NCBI GenBank assembly: GCA_937862675.1
Contig: CALMEC010000334.1
Location: 1 to 6,451, forward strand
Reading direction: 5' to 3'
Length of the DNA: 6,451 nucleotides
Origin: an uncultured Actinomycetes bacterium
GTDB lineage: Bacteria > Actinomycetota > Thermoleophilia > Miltoncostaeales > Miltoncostaeaceae
In this document: in pieces, positions 1 through 6,451 of the stretch
Numbering within the stretch: the first letter of the stretch is position 1
How the letters are laid out: each line of letters starts with the position of its first letter
Notes under the pieces: model-generated
What the model saw: the letters and a program-made list of their open reading frames with translations, nothing else
What the model was told of the DNA's origin: nothing
Databases searched by the model: none
Made by a program: the position numbers and the translations under genes

Positions 1-1976
1 TGGACAGCGGCGTGATGCAGACGGAGATATCGAGCCTGCGCATCGACGATCTGCTGAAGCAGTTGCAGCGCGAGTTCGGCGTCGCTGCCCGCCAATTGCT
101 GCGCGGCGCACGAGACCGGGCCGTCACCCCCCGCGAGGACGACGCGGCCCCGCTTCGCCGCCTTTTCGACCGCATCGGGGATGTCCTCCCCCCCGCGCTC
201 CCGTCCGGGCACCCGTGCCGCGCCCAGGCCGCCCACCAAGACGACCTCGAATTCGAGGCCCTTCGACTGATGGATGGTGGAAACCTGGACGCCCGTGCGC
301 TCCGGTCCGCGCTCGACCCGCCCCCGGTGGCCGACCTCGGAAAGACCCACCAGACGCGACACCAGGGTGCCGGCGTCCACCGTCGGATCGCGCTCGGCGA
401 GCTCGACGGAGAGCCGCTCGAGCGCCGCGATGCCGGCGAGCCGGGCGGCGCCCTCCGCACCACCGAGGGAGAGCGCCCGTGCGCGGATCCCGCTGCGGTC
501 GAGGACCTCCCGGACCAGGTCCGTCGGCGGTCCGACGATCGCGGGACCGATCGCGTCCAGGATCGCCGTGAACTCGGGACGGTCCACCGAATCGGCCACG
601 CGCGCCAGCGCGAGGGTCGCCGTCTCGTGCCGTTCCTCCGCCATGTGCACGGCGTCGGTGCTCTCGGCCCACGGCAGCCCGAGGTCCGCAGCGAGGCGCA
701 GGTGCGCCTGCGGGTCGTCCGGATCGGCGAGTGCACGGAGCCAGGCCATGGTCTCGCGCACCTCGCGGCGCTCGAAGAGGCCCAGCCCGCCGTGCACCTG
801 ATGCGGGATGCCGGCGGCCTCCAGCACGCGGACGAATGCGGGTGCCTCAGTGCGCACCGAGTCCATGAGGATCGCCTGCTCCTCGAGGGCGACACCCTGC
901 GACTGATACGCGAGGATCGCCTCGGCGACCGCGCGTGCCTGCCCGTCCTCGTCGCGCGCGACCCAGAGGCGCGGCGATGGGCCGGTGGCGTCGTCACGCG
1001 CCACGAGGTGCTTGTCGGCGCGATTGGGGAGCGGCTCGACCAGTGCGTGGGCCGCGTCGAGGATCGACTGCGTGGAGCGGTGGTTGCGCTCCAGCCTGAT
1101 CTCGCGCCGATGGGGGTACCGGGCCCGGAAGTCCAGGATGTTCTTGGTGGACGCCCCGCGGAATCGGTAGATCCCCTGGTCGTCGTCGCCCACCGCCACC
1201 AGGCTGTCGGCCTCGTCGCCGATCAGGTAGAGCAGCTGGGACTGTGCGAAGTCGGTGTCCTGGAACTCATCGACGAGGACGTGGCGGACGCTCTCGCGGA
1301 CGGCGGCGAGCCGGTCCGGGTTGGAGCGCAGCACGTGGACGGCGCGGACGATGCCCTCCCCGTAGTCGACGAGTCCCTCCTCGGCGAGCCACCGGTCATG
1401 GGCCTGATAGGCGCGCGCGAACTCGAGGTCGCGTTCCCGCTCGATCCTCTCCTTCCGCGACGCCGCCTCCTCGACGGCCACGGTGGCGTAGCGGACGAAG
1501 TCGTCGGCGGTGACCAGCTCGTTCTTGCAGCGCTCGATCCGGCGGATGATGTCGCCGACGACGGTTCCGGCGCCACCGCGCAGATCATGGCGCACGAGGT
1601 CGAGCTCCCCGATGCGCTCCAGCATGAGCAGCACCCGCTCCTCCTCCGTGGCCCAGACCGCGTGGGGGAGAAGTCCGTGCTCCACGCCATGGACGCGGGT
1701 GAGCTCACCGGCGAACGAGTGGAACGTCATGACGCGCAGTGACTCGTGCGCACGCCCGAGGAGCGTCTCGGCACGCGAGCGGAGCTCGTCGGCGGCCTGC
1801 GCGCTGAACGTCAGTGCGACGATCTGGTCCGGCTCGGCACCGTTCTCGACGAGCCATGCCAGGCGATGCGTGAGGACACGCGTCTTGCCGGACCCGGCGC
1901 CGGCGACCACGAGCATCGGCCCGGCGGGGTGGGTGACGGCGTCACGCTGCTCGGGGGAGAGACCATCGAGGATCAC
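1..1976 (-). CDS. UvrD/PcrA-like superfamily 1A DNA helicase (C-terminus beyond window)
   Basis: ATP-driven 3'-5' DNA translocase/helicase of the UvrD/PcrA/Rep family, expected to act in the cytoplasm in repair or replication-conflict processing. The minus frame is open for 658 codons and carries the motifs in order: Q-motif-like LSPEQRDAV (6-14), Walker A GAGSGKT (26-32), Ia LTFSAQAADELRSR (55-68), Ib MTFHSFAG (83-90), Walker B VLVDEFQDT (233-241), III VGDDDQGIYRFRGA (262-275), IV RLERNHRST (294-302), IVa around 396-414, and V STIHQSKGLEFEVVLV (566-581). About 150 residues between IVa and V suit domain 2B. The last residues, RLHHAAV, look like the start of motif VI (usually RLLYVAxTRA), so the rest lies outside. 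The GTG at 1976 is chosen because LSPEQRDAV follows directly, as at UvrD/PcrA N-termini. Its GGAGGAG lies 18 nt upstream, too far for a normal ribosome site. Whether it is UvrD1, UvrD2 or another paralogue cannot be decided without the C-terminus. Family assignment is secure; the start is not. Confidence 0.93.
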   Translation of the reverse strand, partial: MILDGLSPEQRDAVTHPAGPMLVVAGAGSGKTRVLTHRLAWLVENGAEPDQIVALTFSAQAADELRSRAETLLGRAHESLRVMTFHSFAGELTRVHGVEHGLLPHAVWATEEERVLLMLERIGELDLVRHDLRGGAGTVVGDIIRRIERCKNELVTADDFVRYATVAVEEAASRKERIERERDLEFARAYQAHDRWLAEEGLVDYGEGIVRAVHVLRSNPDRLAAVRESVRHVLVDEFQDTDFAQSQLLYLIGDEADSLVAVGDDDQGIYRFRGASTKNILDFRARYPHRREIRLERNHRSTQSILDAAHALVEPLPNRADKHLVARDDATGPSPRLWVARDEDGQARAVAEAILAYQSQGVALEEQAILMDSVRTEAPAFVRVLEAAGIPHQVHGGLGLFERREVRETMAWLRALADPDDPQAHLRLAADLGLPWAESTDAVHMAEERHETATLALARVADSVDRPEFTAILDAIGPAIVGPPTDLVREVLDRSGIRARALSLGGAEGAARLAGIAALERLSVELAERDPTVDAGTLVSRLVGLSEVGHRGRVERGPERTGVQVSTIHQSKGLEFEVVLVGGLGAARVPGRERGGEDIPDAVEKAAKRGRVVLAGGDGPVSCAAQQLAGSDAELALQLLQQIVDAQARYLRLHHAAV

Positions 1977-2010
1977 GCACCGATGGTAGTCGTTCTCCTC
2001 CGACGGGCCG

Positions 2011-2020
2011 CCCCCCCCCC
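2011..2020. repeat. Run of ten C (ten G on the helicase strand)
   Basis: An uninterrupted tract of ten C is followed directly by GGG. It lies 35 bp upstream of the chosen helicase start, in the 155-bp gap after the secreted-protein gene. Such tracts can slip in replication and are prone to sequencing error. The helicase frame is open leftward through this region but has no ATG, GTG or TTG codon before it enters the upstream gene. Confidence 0.9.
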
Positions 2021-2026
2021 GGGCGC

Positions 2027-2039
2027 CCGCTCCGAGCGG
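2027..2039. repeat. Short inverted repeat upstream of the helicase
   Basis: CCGCTC and GAGCGG flank a single central C, giving a 13-bp near-palindrome. It directly follows the palindrome GGGCGCCC (2021-2028). It could be a regulator site for the helicase or simply GC-rich chance; no known regulator's box is recognised. Confidence 0.3.
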
Positions 2040-2131
2040 ATAGCGCGTCCCCCGCCGCAGAAGGCGTGGAACGTGCCCGGCCGACAGCCGGCCCCCGCCG
2101 CCCGCTTCCGGACACCAGGGGCACGCCGGCG

Positions 2132-2590
2132 TCAGCGGTACAGCGTGTACCCCTGCTTGGAGACCTTGAACCCCTGGCGCTTCTTGCCGGTGGTGCGCCG
2201 GCACACCATGCCGCTGGTGGTCGAGGTGCAGCGGATGCCCCCGACGACGACGCTCTTGCCGTACGCCAGGACCCGGCAGGGTGTGGCCTGGCCCGCGATG
2301 CACTGGGGGCCGATGTCGCCGCGGCAGCCGCCGAGCGTCACGTTGCGCTTCCAGAGCGTGACCTGGCTGCGGACCCAGTCGAGGTCGCAGCTCTTCGGGC
2401 GCGCCGGGTAGTGCTTCCACGTCGTCCTCTCGACCAGGCAGGACGCGCTGCCGCCGCTGGTGGCGTCGACGATGCAGTCGATGTTGCGCGAGGGACTCGT
2501 GATCTGGACGAAGCCGAGCGCGGCGGGGGCGGCCACCGTGACGCCGGCCAGCACGGCAGCGGAGACGATGGCGGTACGAAGATTCCTCAT
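2132..2590 (-). CDS. Secreted eight-cysteine protein, DUF6636-like (paralogue A)
   Basis: Function unknown. The 152-residue product has a clear Sec signal peptide: MRNLR, then a hydrophobic core to about residue 22, then AAPAALG with likely cleavage near residues 24-26. There is no lipobox cysteine. The mature part opens with an SPSRNIDC segment, continues through a PKSCDLDW segment, and ends with GIRCTSTTSGMVCRRTTG and a basic GFKV...YTLYR tail. This resembles the small actinobacterial secreted proteins filed as DUF6636 (my recognition, not searched). It has eight mature cysteines, all matched in the neighbouring paralogue, suggesting four disulfides outside the cytoplasm. By hand alignment, the C-terminal 64 positions from GGCRGDIGP share 46 identities with the neighbour. 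An AGGTGA ribosome site ends 7 nt before the ATG, with a perfect hairpin just upstream of it. The gene lies 155 bp upstream of the helicase, so a shared transcript is possible but unproven. Confidence 0.9.
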   Translation of the reverse strand: MRNLRTAIVSAAVLAGVTVAAPAALGFVQITSPSRNIDCIVDATSGGSASCLVERTTWKHYPARPKSCDLDWVRSQVTLWKRNVTLGGCRGDIGPQCIAGQATPCRVLAYGKSVVVGGIRCTSTTSGMVCRRTTGKKRQGFKVSKQGYTLYR

Positions 2591-2604
2591 GACGGTTCAC
2601 CTGT

Positions 2605-2623
2605 CCCCGGTCGGGGACCGGGG
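2605..2623. repeat. Perfect 8-bp hairpin next to the ribosome site of paralogue A
   Basis: CCCCGGTC and GACCGGGG flank a 3-nt loop. The structure sits 14 bp upstream of the ATG at 2590, immediately before the AGGTGA ribosome site. It could be a leader hairpin affecting translation, an operator, or the terminator of the paralogue upstream; no U-tract follows it. Confidence 0.5.
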
Positions 2624-2630
2624 TTCGCAT

Positions 2631-2652
2631 GCGGGCGCCACACTCCGCCCGC
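2631..2652. repeat. Second inverted repeat upstream of paralogue A
   Basis: GCGGGCG and CGCCCGC are perfect 7-bp arms around an 8-bp spacer, 7 bp beyond the 2605-2623 hairpin. Together they make a double-hairpin leader or an operator pair between a TTGACT element and the start codon. Confidence 0.4.
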
Positions 2653-2656
2653 GACA

Positions 2657-2662
2657 AGTCAA
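2657..2662 (-). promoter_or_regulatory. Possible -35 element for paralogue A
   Basis: TTGACT read on the minus strand closely matches the housekeeping -35 consensus TTGACA and lies 66 bp upstream of the start codon. No convincing TANNNT -10 is found 16-19 bp downstream, where the sequence is GC-rich and overlaps the inverted repeat. It may be an alternative-sigma or activator-dependent promoter, or chance. Confidence 0.3.
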
Positions 2663-2810
2663 CACGACGACGACCGGAACGTCCATCCCCCGAACGGGTG
2701 ACGGCGTCGCCGGGCCGCCGGACCGACCGGCCAGAGCGGCCCGCCATCATCCGCCACGGTGACCGGTTTCTTCCGCCGTTCCATGTAGCGGAGGTGCACG
2801 GACGAGGGGC

Positions 2811-3260
2811 CTACCGGTAGAGGGTGACGCCCTCACGGGCGACCTTGAACCCCTGGCGCTTGGCACCGGTGGTGCGACGGCAGGTCATCCCGGTGGTGGT
2901 GGACGTGCACCGGATCCCCTTCAGCGTGATGCTGCGCCCGTAGCGCAGGACCGTGCAGGGGCTGCCGGGAAGACACATCGGTCCGATGTCGCCACGGCAG
3001 CCGCCGACGTGCGTGGTGCGCCCGGTCAGACTGATCTCGGTGGGGAACCATGCCAGCGGGCAGGAGCGCGGCTTCGGCTTGTACGCGTGCCAGCGGGCCT
3101 TCTGCACGTAGCAGGTGGCCGTGCCACCACCGGCCGCGTCGAGACGGCAGTCGATCGCGCCCGACGGGCTGGTGAAGTGGGCGCCCATGGCGGCGGGCGC
3201 GGCGATGCCGGCGCCGGCGATCACGGATCCCGCCACCAGCAGTGCTCTCAGCTTCTTCAT
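2811..3260 (-). CDS. Secreted eight-cysteine protein, DUF6636-like (paralogue B)
   Basis: Function unknown; tandem paralogue of the gene at 2132-2590. The 149-residue product has a Sec signal peptide (MKKLRALL, hydrophobic core, AAPAAMG with likely cleavage before AHFTSP) and no lipobox. The mature protein has FTSPSGAIDC, a single YVQKARW segment, PKPRSC, VGGCRGDIGPMC, GIRCTSTTTGMTCRRTTG and a basic GFKVAREGVTLYR tail. All eight cysteines line up with paralogue A, so the same four-disulfide fold is expected. The N-terminal half has diverged far more than the C-terminal half. No ribosome site precedes the ATG, but TAGCGT lies 6 nt upstream, the arrangement expected for a leaderless transcript. 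The 220 bp to paralogue A hold their own regulatory structures, so the two genes may be expressed separately. Likely exported to the cell surface or medium (inference). Confidence 0.9.
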   Translation of the reverse strand: MKKLRALLVAGSVIAGAGIAAPAAMGAHFTSPSGAIDCRLDAAGGGTATCYVQKARWHAYKPKPRSCPLAWFPTEISLTGRTTHVGGCRGDIGPMCLPGSPCTVLRYGRSITLKGIRCTSTTTGMTCRRTTGAKRQGFKVAREGVTLYR

Positions 3261-3266
3261 ACGGGC

Positions 3267-3296
3267 ACGCTACGTCCGGCCACGTCGCACCCGCAA
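3267..3296 (-). promoter_or_regulatory. Predicted leaderless promoter of paralogue B
   Basis: On the minus strand TTGCGG (3296-3291) and TAGCGT (3272-3267) are separated by 18 bp, a good -35/-10 pair for a high-GC organism. The -10 ends 6 nt before the ATG, so transcription would start at or next to the A of the start codon. The lack of a ribosome site agrees with this. Confidence 0.5.
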
Positions 3297-3303
3297 GGCG
3301 CCG

Positions 3304-3325
3304 TCGGTCAAGGGTCGGTCAAGGG
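3304..3325. repeat. Perfect 11-bp tandem direct repeat (possible activator site)
   Basis: TCGGTCAAGGG occurs twice head to tail. The unit is one helical turn long, and the pair ends 7 bp upstream of the predicted -35 of paralogue B. That layout is typical of OmpR/PhoB-family response-regulator sites. The GGTCA core recalls the GTTCA core of Streptomyces PHO boxes, but no regulator can be named from this. Confidence 0.5.
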
Positions 3326-3348
3326 CATCCGGCGGATCGCCAGATGCC
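3324..3348. repeat. Ten-pair hairpin with one mismatch in the divergent region
   Basis: GGCATC pairs with GATGCC, then a C/A mismatch, then GGCG pairs with CGCC around a GAT loop. It overlaps the end of the 11-bp repeat by two bases. It lies outside both predicted leaderless transcripts, so it is not an obvious leader or terminator for either neighbour. Confidence 0.45.
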
Positions 3349-3360
3349 GGTGACGGGAGC

Positions 3361-3388
3361 GGGGGCCCGCCCTGCTCCGCGGGCCCCC
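3361..3388. repeat. Perfect 10-bp hairpin in the divergent region
   Basis: GGGGGCCCGC and GCGGGCCCCC are exact complements around an 8-nt loop. An alternative, mutually exclusive stem is available: GGAGC (3356-3360) with GCTCC (3374-3378). There is no U-tract on either strand. Possible roles are a strong terminator of an unseen transcript, part of a small RNA, or an operator. Confidence 0.55.
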
Positions 3389-3441
3389 TCACCGCAGGGC
3401 ACCGCCCACCCCGCAACCGGAGGACCCCGCCGCGGGATGCG

Positions 3442-3447
3442 TAGCCT
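3442..3447 (+). promoter_or_regulatory. Predicted leaderless -10 of the membrane-protein gene
   Basis: TAGCCT fits TANNNT and ends exactly 6 nt before the ATG at 3454, the same geometry as at paralogue B. No -35 match is seen 16-18 bp upstream, and there is no ribosome site, which again suggests leaderless translation. Confidence 0.4.
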
Positions 3448-3453
3448 ACGGCG

Positions 3454-3915
3454 ATGGACCCCGACCCCCGGACCGGCCGCCACGACGATCGTCCCTCCCC
3501 TCCGGACGACTGGGATGTGATCGATCGCATCACGCGTCGCTGCGGACGTGCGATGTTCATCGGCATCCCCACATGGTTCGTGCTCCTGGCCGCGTTCAAC
3601 GAGAACATCACGGGCATCCCGTTCCTGGCCGGGTTCGTCCTGGCCTCCCTCCTCACCCTCGCCGTGGTCGTCGCGATCGACCTGGCCAAACGGACCCCCG
3701 GGGAGAAGCGCGGGCTCGGCACGTTCGGCATCGTCACTATCGTCTGGGTCGCCGCCTACGCCCTTCTCGCGATCATCGTCTCGCGTGGAGAGGCGAGCGT
3801 GGCGACGGTCCTCGTGCCCTTCCTCGGAGCCACGCTGATCGCCGGGTTCGTCGGTTTCGCCCGCTACGCCGTGAAGGCGGGCAGGCGTCCGCCACCGCCA
3901 CCGCGTCGTCGATAG
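3454..3915 (+). CDS. Four-helix integral membrane protein of unknown function
   Basis: I do not recognise the family. The 153-residue product begins with about 30 polar residues rich in Asp, Pro and Arg. Four hydrophobic segments follow at roughly 33-50, 54-77, 89-110 and 115-138. Positive charges in the N-terminal arm, the KRTPGEKR loop (79-86) and the C-terminal RR-polyproline-RRR tail predict both ends in the cytoplasm. The FNENITG and SRGEAS loops would face outside. There are no charged residues in the helices that would suggest a transporter and no catalytic motif. Codons are strongly GC-biased at third positions in this frame, and overlapping opposite-strand frames are low-complexity, which supports this strand. 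It is divergent from the secreted pair and is separated from clpP by a hairpin and 130 bp, so it is probably transcribed on its own. The family and function are unknown. Confidence 0.8.
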   Translation: MDPDPRTGRHDDRPSPPDDWDVIDRITRRCGRAMFIGIPTWFVLLAAFNENITGIPFLAGFVLASLLTLAVVVAIDLAKRTPGEKRGLGTFGIVTIVWVAAYALLAIIVSRGEASVATVLVPFLGATLIAGFVGFARYAVKAGRRPPPPPRRR

Positions 3916-3928
3916 GCCCCGCAGCCGG

Positions 3929-3948
3929 GCAGTGCCGGACGGCACTGC
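3929..3948 (+). terminator. Terminator-like hairpin after the membrane-protein gene
   Basis: GCAGTGCC and GGCACTGC form a perfect 8-bp stem with a GGAC loop, 13 bp after the stop codon at 3913-3915. No U-tract follows, as is common in high-GC actinobacteria. It would separate this gene from the clp operon. A possible upstream clpP start at 3932 falls inside it, an argument against that start. Confidence 0.55.
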
Positions 3949-4045
3949 GGTGACTTCGTCCGCGACATGCCGGGAGCGTCGAGGGCGTCGCCGACGAGAT
4001 CATCGCTACGCTGGTCGCCACGCACGTGGAAAGGAACCGGAAGAC

Positions 4046-4633
4046 GTGAGCCCCCTCATCCCGATGGTCATCGAGCAGACCTCGCGCGGCGAGCGTTCGT
4101 TCGACATCTACTCCCGCCTGCTCAACGAGCGGATCATCTTCCTGGGCACGCCGATCGACGACCAGATCGCCAACCTGGTCGTGGCCCAGCTGCTGCACCT
4201 GTCGAGCGAGGATCCCGACAAGGAGATCTCGATCTACATCAACTCGCCGGGCGGCTCGGTGTACGCGGGCCTCGCCATCTACGACACCATGCAGTTCATC
4301 AAGCCCGATGTGCAGACCATCTGCGTCGGCATCGCGATGAGCATGGGCGCCTTCCTGCTCGCGGGCGGGGCGAAGGGCAAGCGCATGGCGCTGCCCAACT
4401 CGAAGATCCTCATCCACCAGGTGTCCAGCGGATTCCAGGGGCAGGCCTCCGACATCGAGATCCACGCCCGCGAGATCATCACGTTGCGCAAGCGTCTGGA
4501 CGAGATCCTCGCCGAGAACACCGGCCAGGAGATCGAGAAGGTGGCGCGTGACACGGAGCGCGACTACTTCATGAGCGCCGACGAGGCGAGGGAGTACGGG
4601 ATCATCGATCAGGTGATCCAGCCGAACCACTGA
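4046..4633 (+). CDS. clpP: ATP-dependent Clp protease proteolytic subunit ClpP
   Basis: Serine peptidase that assembles as a barrel of two heptamer rings and degrades proteins fed in by ClpX or ClpC. From the GTG start the product has 195 residues, near the usual 190-210. The catalytic triad is visible: Ser99 in GIAMSMGA, His124 in KILIHQ, and Asp173 in DTERDYFMS. The YINSPGGSVYAGLAIYD oxyanion-loop region (64-80) and the handle helix after GFQGQASDIEIHARE are intact. The frame stays open to 3932, but the GTG at 4046 is preferred because MSPLIPMVIEQTSRGERSFDIYSRLL is a normal ClpP N-terminus and AAGGAA lies about 10 nt upstream. ATG 4064 is the other candidate. A possible -10, TACGCT, lies at 4007-4012 without a clear -35. 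No ClgR-type operator was recognised. clpX follows after 20 bp, so the two are almost certainly co-transcribed. No second clpP and no trigger-factor gene is adjacent. Confidence 0.97.
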   Translation: MSPLIPMVIEQTSRGERSFDIYSRLLNERIIFLGTPIDDQIANLVVAQLLHLSSEDPDKEISIYINSPGGSVYAGLAIYDTMQFIKPDVQTICVGIAMSMGAFLLAGGAKGKRMALPNSKILIHQVSSGFQGQASDIEIHAREIITLRKRLDEILAENTGQEIEKVARDTERDYFMSADEAREYGIIDQVIQPNH

Positions 4634-4653
4634 GCGGAGGCGACGCGCGAGAC

Positions 4654-5925
<1,272 letters not shown>

Positions 5926-5948
5926 CCGCTCCCCGTGAGGGTGAGGCC

Positions 5949-6451
5949 GTGAAGCCCGTCAACCGGTTCGACCCCTCGGAGGTCGAGCCGCGCTGGACGG
6001 AGGCATGGCGGGCGGCCCGCGTCGGGCCCGCCGGCCCCTCCCGCGACGCCCCCGGCTACTCGATCGCGATCCCGCCGCCCAACATCACGGGCGCGCTCCA
6101 CATCGGGCACGCGCTCAACAACACCATCCAGGACCTGCTGATCCGCACGCGCCGCATGGCCGGCGACGAGACGATGTGGATCTGCGGCACCGACCACGCC
6201 GGCATCGCCACCCAGGCGGTGGTGGAGAAGGCCCTCGCGGCCGAGGGGATCTATCGCCGGGAGCTGGGCCGCGAGGAGTTCGTGCGCCGCGTCTGGGAGT
6301 GGCGCGACCACTCGGGCGGCACGATCATCGGCCAGCTGCGCCGCCTCGGCTGCACGCTCGACTACGACCGCGAGCGCTTCACGATGGACGACGGCTACCA
6401 CGAGGCCGTCCTCCACGTGTTCGTGGACCTGTACGAGAAGGGCCACATCTA
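5949..6451 (+). CDS. valS: Valine--tRNA ligase (N-terminal part; continues past window)
   Basis: Class I aminoacyl-tRNA synthetase that charges tRNA-Val in the cytoplasm. The first 167 codons are present. PPPNITGALHIGHALN (42-57) contains the ATP-binding HIGH motif at 51-54, and GTDHAGIATQ (80-89) is a hallmark of ValRS that separates it from IleRS and LeuRS. The N-terminal NRFDPSEVEPRWTEAW segment is also typical. The editing domain, KMSKS loop and anticodon-binding domain lie outside the window. The GTG start is supported by GAGG at 5937-5940, 8 nt upstream; an earlier GTG at 5935 runs into a stop. It begins 23 bp after the clpX stop with no terminator between, so it is probably the third gene of the operon. 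Confidence 0.96.
   Translation, partial: MKPVNRFDPSEVEPRWTEAWRAARVGPAGPSRDAPGYSIAIPPPNITGALHIGHALNNTIQDLLIRTRRMAGDETMWICGTDHAGIATQAVVEKALAAEGIYRRELGREEFVRRVWEWRDHSGGTIIGQLRRLGCTLDYDRERFTMDDGYHEAVLHVFVDLYEKGHI

Noticed and set aside
12..1742. A 576-codon plus-strand open frame
   Set aside because: It is the codon-register antisense of the helicase, whose motifs are unmistakable on the minus strand. Long antisense frames are expected at this GC content, and its product shows no recognisable domain.
1942..2124. Small minus-strand open frame of 60 codons between paralogue A and the helicase
   Set aside because: It has no ribosome site and a Gly/Arg/Pro-rich product, and it ends inside the helicase in another frame. 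It is kept only as part of the ten-C start question.
1746..2411. Plus-strand open frame of 221 codons
   Set aside because: It overlaps the helicase N-terminus (including the Walker A region) and most of a secreted-protein gene in antisense, and has no coherent domain.
3319..3945. Minus-strand frames over the membrane-protein gene (also 3270-3737)
   Set aside because: The plus-strand frame has four clean hydrophobic helices, consistent third-position GC bias and a plausible start signal. The minus frames give charged low-complexity products and cross the divergent hairpins.
3932..4045. Extended clpP start at 3932
   Set aside because: The extra 38 residues are Arg-rich and unlike any ClpP N-terminus. 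The start lies inside a terminator-like hairpin, and GTG 4046 has a ribosome site and a normal ClpP beginning.
3951..4045. ClgR or heat-shock (CIRCE/HspR) operator upstream of clpP
   Set aside because: No convincing match to these inverted repeats could be read in the region.

Overview
The window is high-GC bacterial DNA with strongly GC-biased third codon positions. It looks like the chromosome of an actinobacterium. The order clpP-clpX-valS, the pair of small secreted cysteine-rich proteins and two apparently leaderless start signals fit a deep-branching group such as Thermoleophilia/Solirubrobacterales, but that placement is my inference from family knowledge and was not tested. I see no tRNA, rRNA, CRISPR array, insertion sequence or prophage gene.

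Layout. The left third (1-1976, minus strand) is one UvrD/PcrA/Rep-type superfamily 1A DNA helicase. It reads leftward and runs off the window just as conserved motif VI begins. Upstream of it on the same strand are two tandem paralogous genes (2132-2590 and 2811-3260) for secreted proteins of about 150 residues that share the same eight cysteines. A 193-bp divergent intergenic region (3261-3453) separates these from the plus-strand genes. It is unusually structured, holding a perfect 11-bp tandem repeat, two strong hairpins and a leaderless-type -10 element at each edge. To its right is an unrecognised four-helix membrane protein (3454-3915), then a terminator-like hairpin (3929-3948).

The right half is a conserved housekeeping operon on the plus strand: clpP (4046-4633), clpX (4654-5925) and the first 167 codons of valS (from 5949). 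Gaps are only 20-23 bp. ClpX unfolds substrates and feeds them to the ClpP protease; valS is probably a co-transcribed neighbour rather than a functional partner.

No clear new enzymatic or defence system is visible. The parts least explained by known families are the structured divergent region, the tandem eight-cysteine secreted proteins with hairpins in their leaders, and a run of ten C upstream of the helicase that affects where that protein could begin. No gene-free stretch exceeds 300 bp.
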